Below the pieces are notes generated by a model that ran no database searches, was not told the DNA's origin, and saw only the letters and a list, made by a program, of their open reading frames with translations. Shown here piece after piece: positions 7,538-7,756 of a DNA stretch of 7,756 bases (positions are counted from its first letter, which is position 1; each line of letters begins with the position of its first letter). The position numbers and the translations under genes are program-made. The DNA lies in NCBI GenBank assembly GCA_002471185.1, contig DKPL01000063.1:1-7756 (forward strand). The letters run 5' to 3'. The stretch is from Bacteroides sp. UBA7335. Its GTDB lineage: Bacteria > Bacteroidota > Bacteroidia > Bacteroidales > Bacteroidaceae.

Positions 7538-7566
7538 AAAAAGGAGTTCATTTGAACTCCTTTTTT
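7538..7566 (+). terminator. Intrinsic terminator of tRNA-Lys
   Basis: A 12-bp perfect stem, AAAAAGGAGTTC (7538-7549) with GAACTCCTTTTT (7554-7565), closes a 4-nt loop and ends in a run of six T. It begins five bases after the tRNA 3' end. The opposite strand also shows a T-run, so it could work in both directions. Confidence 0.9.
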
Positions 7567-7699
7567 ATTCTCTATCAAACGGCTGCTAATACTCAATTAG
7601 TTAAGTTCTTTTCTGAGCGAAAACATAGTCGTAACACCAATAAAAAAAACGGAAAGAAGCGACACAAGTGGACGTAAAAAGTCCCTTTTAGACAGGTTT

Positions 7700-7742
7700 T
7701 GTGTTACCTGTACTGTGTTACCATTTCCACAATTGTGTTACT
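7700..7742 (+). repeat. Three direct TGTGTTAC repeats
   Basis: TGTGTTACC occurs at 7700-7708 and 7714-7722, and TGTGTTACT at 7734-7742. An inverted relative, GTAACACC, lies at 7631-7638. Start-to-start spacings are 14 and 20 bp. The array lies between the tRNA terminator and a possible start codon at 7746. Closely spaced short repeats here could be protein-binding sites, for example recombinase arm sites or a repressor operator. The function is inferred from position only. Confidence 0.6.
7728..7737. repeat. Perfect 10-bp palindrome CACAATTGTG
   Basis: CACAATTGTG reads the same on both strands and overlaps the third TGTGTTAC copy. It ends 8 bp before a possible ATG at 7746. This is a plausible dimeric-protein binding site, but a 10-bp AT-centred palindrome can occur by chance. 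Confidence 0.4.
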
Positions 7743-7745
7743 AAT

Positions 7746-7756
7746 ATGGAAAAGAA
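7746..7756 (+). CDS. Possible start of a rightward gene cut by the window edge
   Basis: ATGGAAAAGAA at the extreme right end could begin a protein with Met-Glu-Lys. Only three full codons are visible, so neither the gene nor its product can be confirmed. Its position beside a tRNA and behind a repeat array would suit an integrase-type gene of an integrated element. Many Bacteroidota tyrosine recombinases start with short basic N-termini of this kind, but that is a guess. Confidence 0.22.

Noticed and set aside
7670..7689. Small hairpins around GGAC...GTCC and AAAAG...CTTTT
   Set aside because: The stems are only 4-5 bp in AT-rich DNA, which is too weak to call a terminator or structured RNA.

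Overview
The window looks like part of a Bacteroidales chromosome, most likely Bacteroides or a close relative. The evidence is the AT-rich base composition, start codons without a GGAGG-type Shine-Dalgarno sequence, promoters of the TAnnTTTG type, and an outer-membrane TonB-dependent receptor with an N-terminal carboxypeptidase-regulatory-like domain, paired with a lipoprotein. The genus is inferred from style, not from a search.

Layout: three protein genes lie on the minus strand and one tRNA on the plus strand. From right to left, ettA (5646-7340) encodes an ABC-F translation factor and is closed by a strong intrinsic terminator (5566-5598). About 0.2 kb further on, a TAnnTTTG-type promoter (5481-5488) leads into a two-gene unit: a 928-residue TonB-dependent receptor (2642-5428) and, 22 bp downstream, an 838-residue lipoprotein (103-2619). 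That unit ends in a second intrinsic terminator (47-79). To the right of ettA, a divergent promoter drives a complete tRNA-Lys(UUU) gene (7460-7532), which has its own terminator (7538-7566). The last ~190 bp contain no complete gene. They hold three direct copies of TGTGTTAC, a CACAATTGTG palindrome and what may be the first codons of a rightward gene cut by the window edge.

How the genes work together: the receptor and lipoprotein probably form one envelope system, with TonB-powered import through the barrel and the lipoprotein acting as a surface-exposed or periplasmic partner. The lipoprotein is not SusD-like. It is built from a duplicated OB-fold-like pair nested between copies of a 'YLPxF' module. 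The substrate cannot be read from the sequence. EttA and tRNA-Lys are housekeeping translation genes transcribed divergently from a ~120 bp shared region.

The least explained parts are the modular lipoprotein and the repeat-bearing DNA beside the tRNA, which could be the edge of an integrated element. I saw no CRISPR array, no complete insertion sequence and no rRNA.
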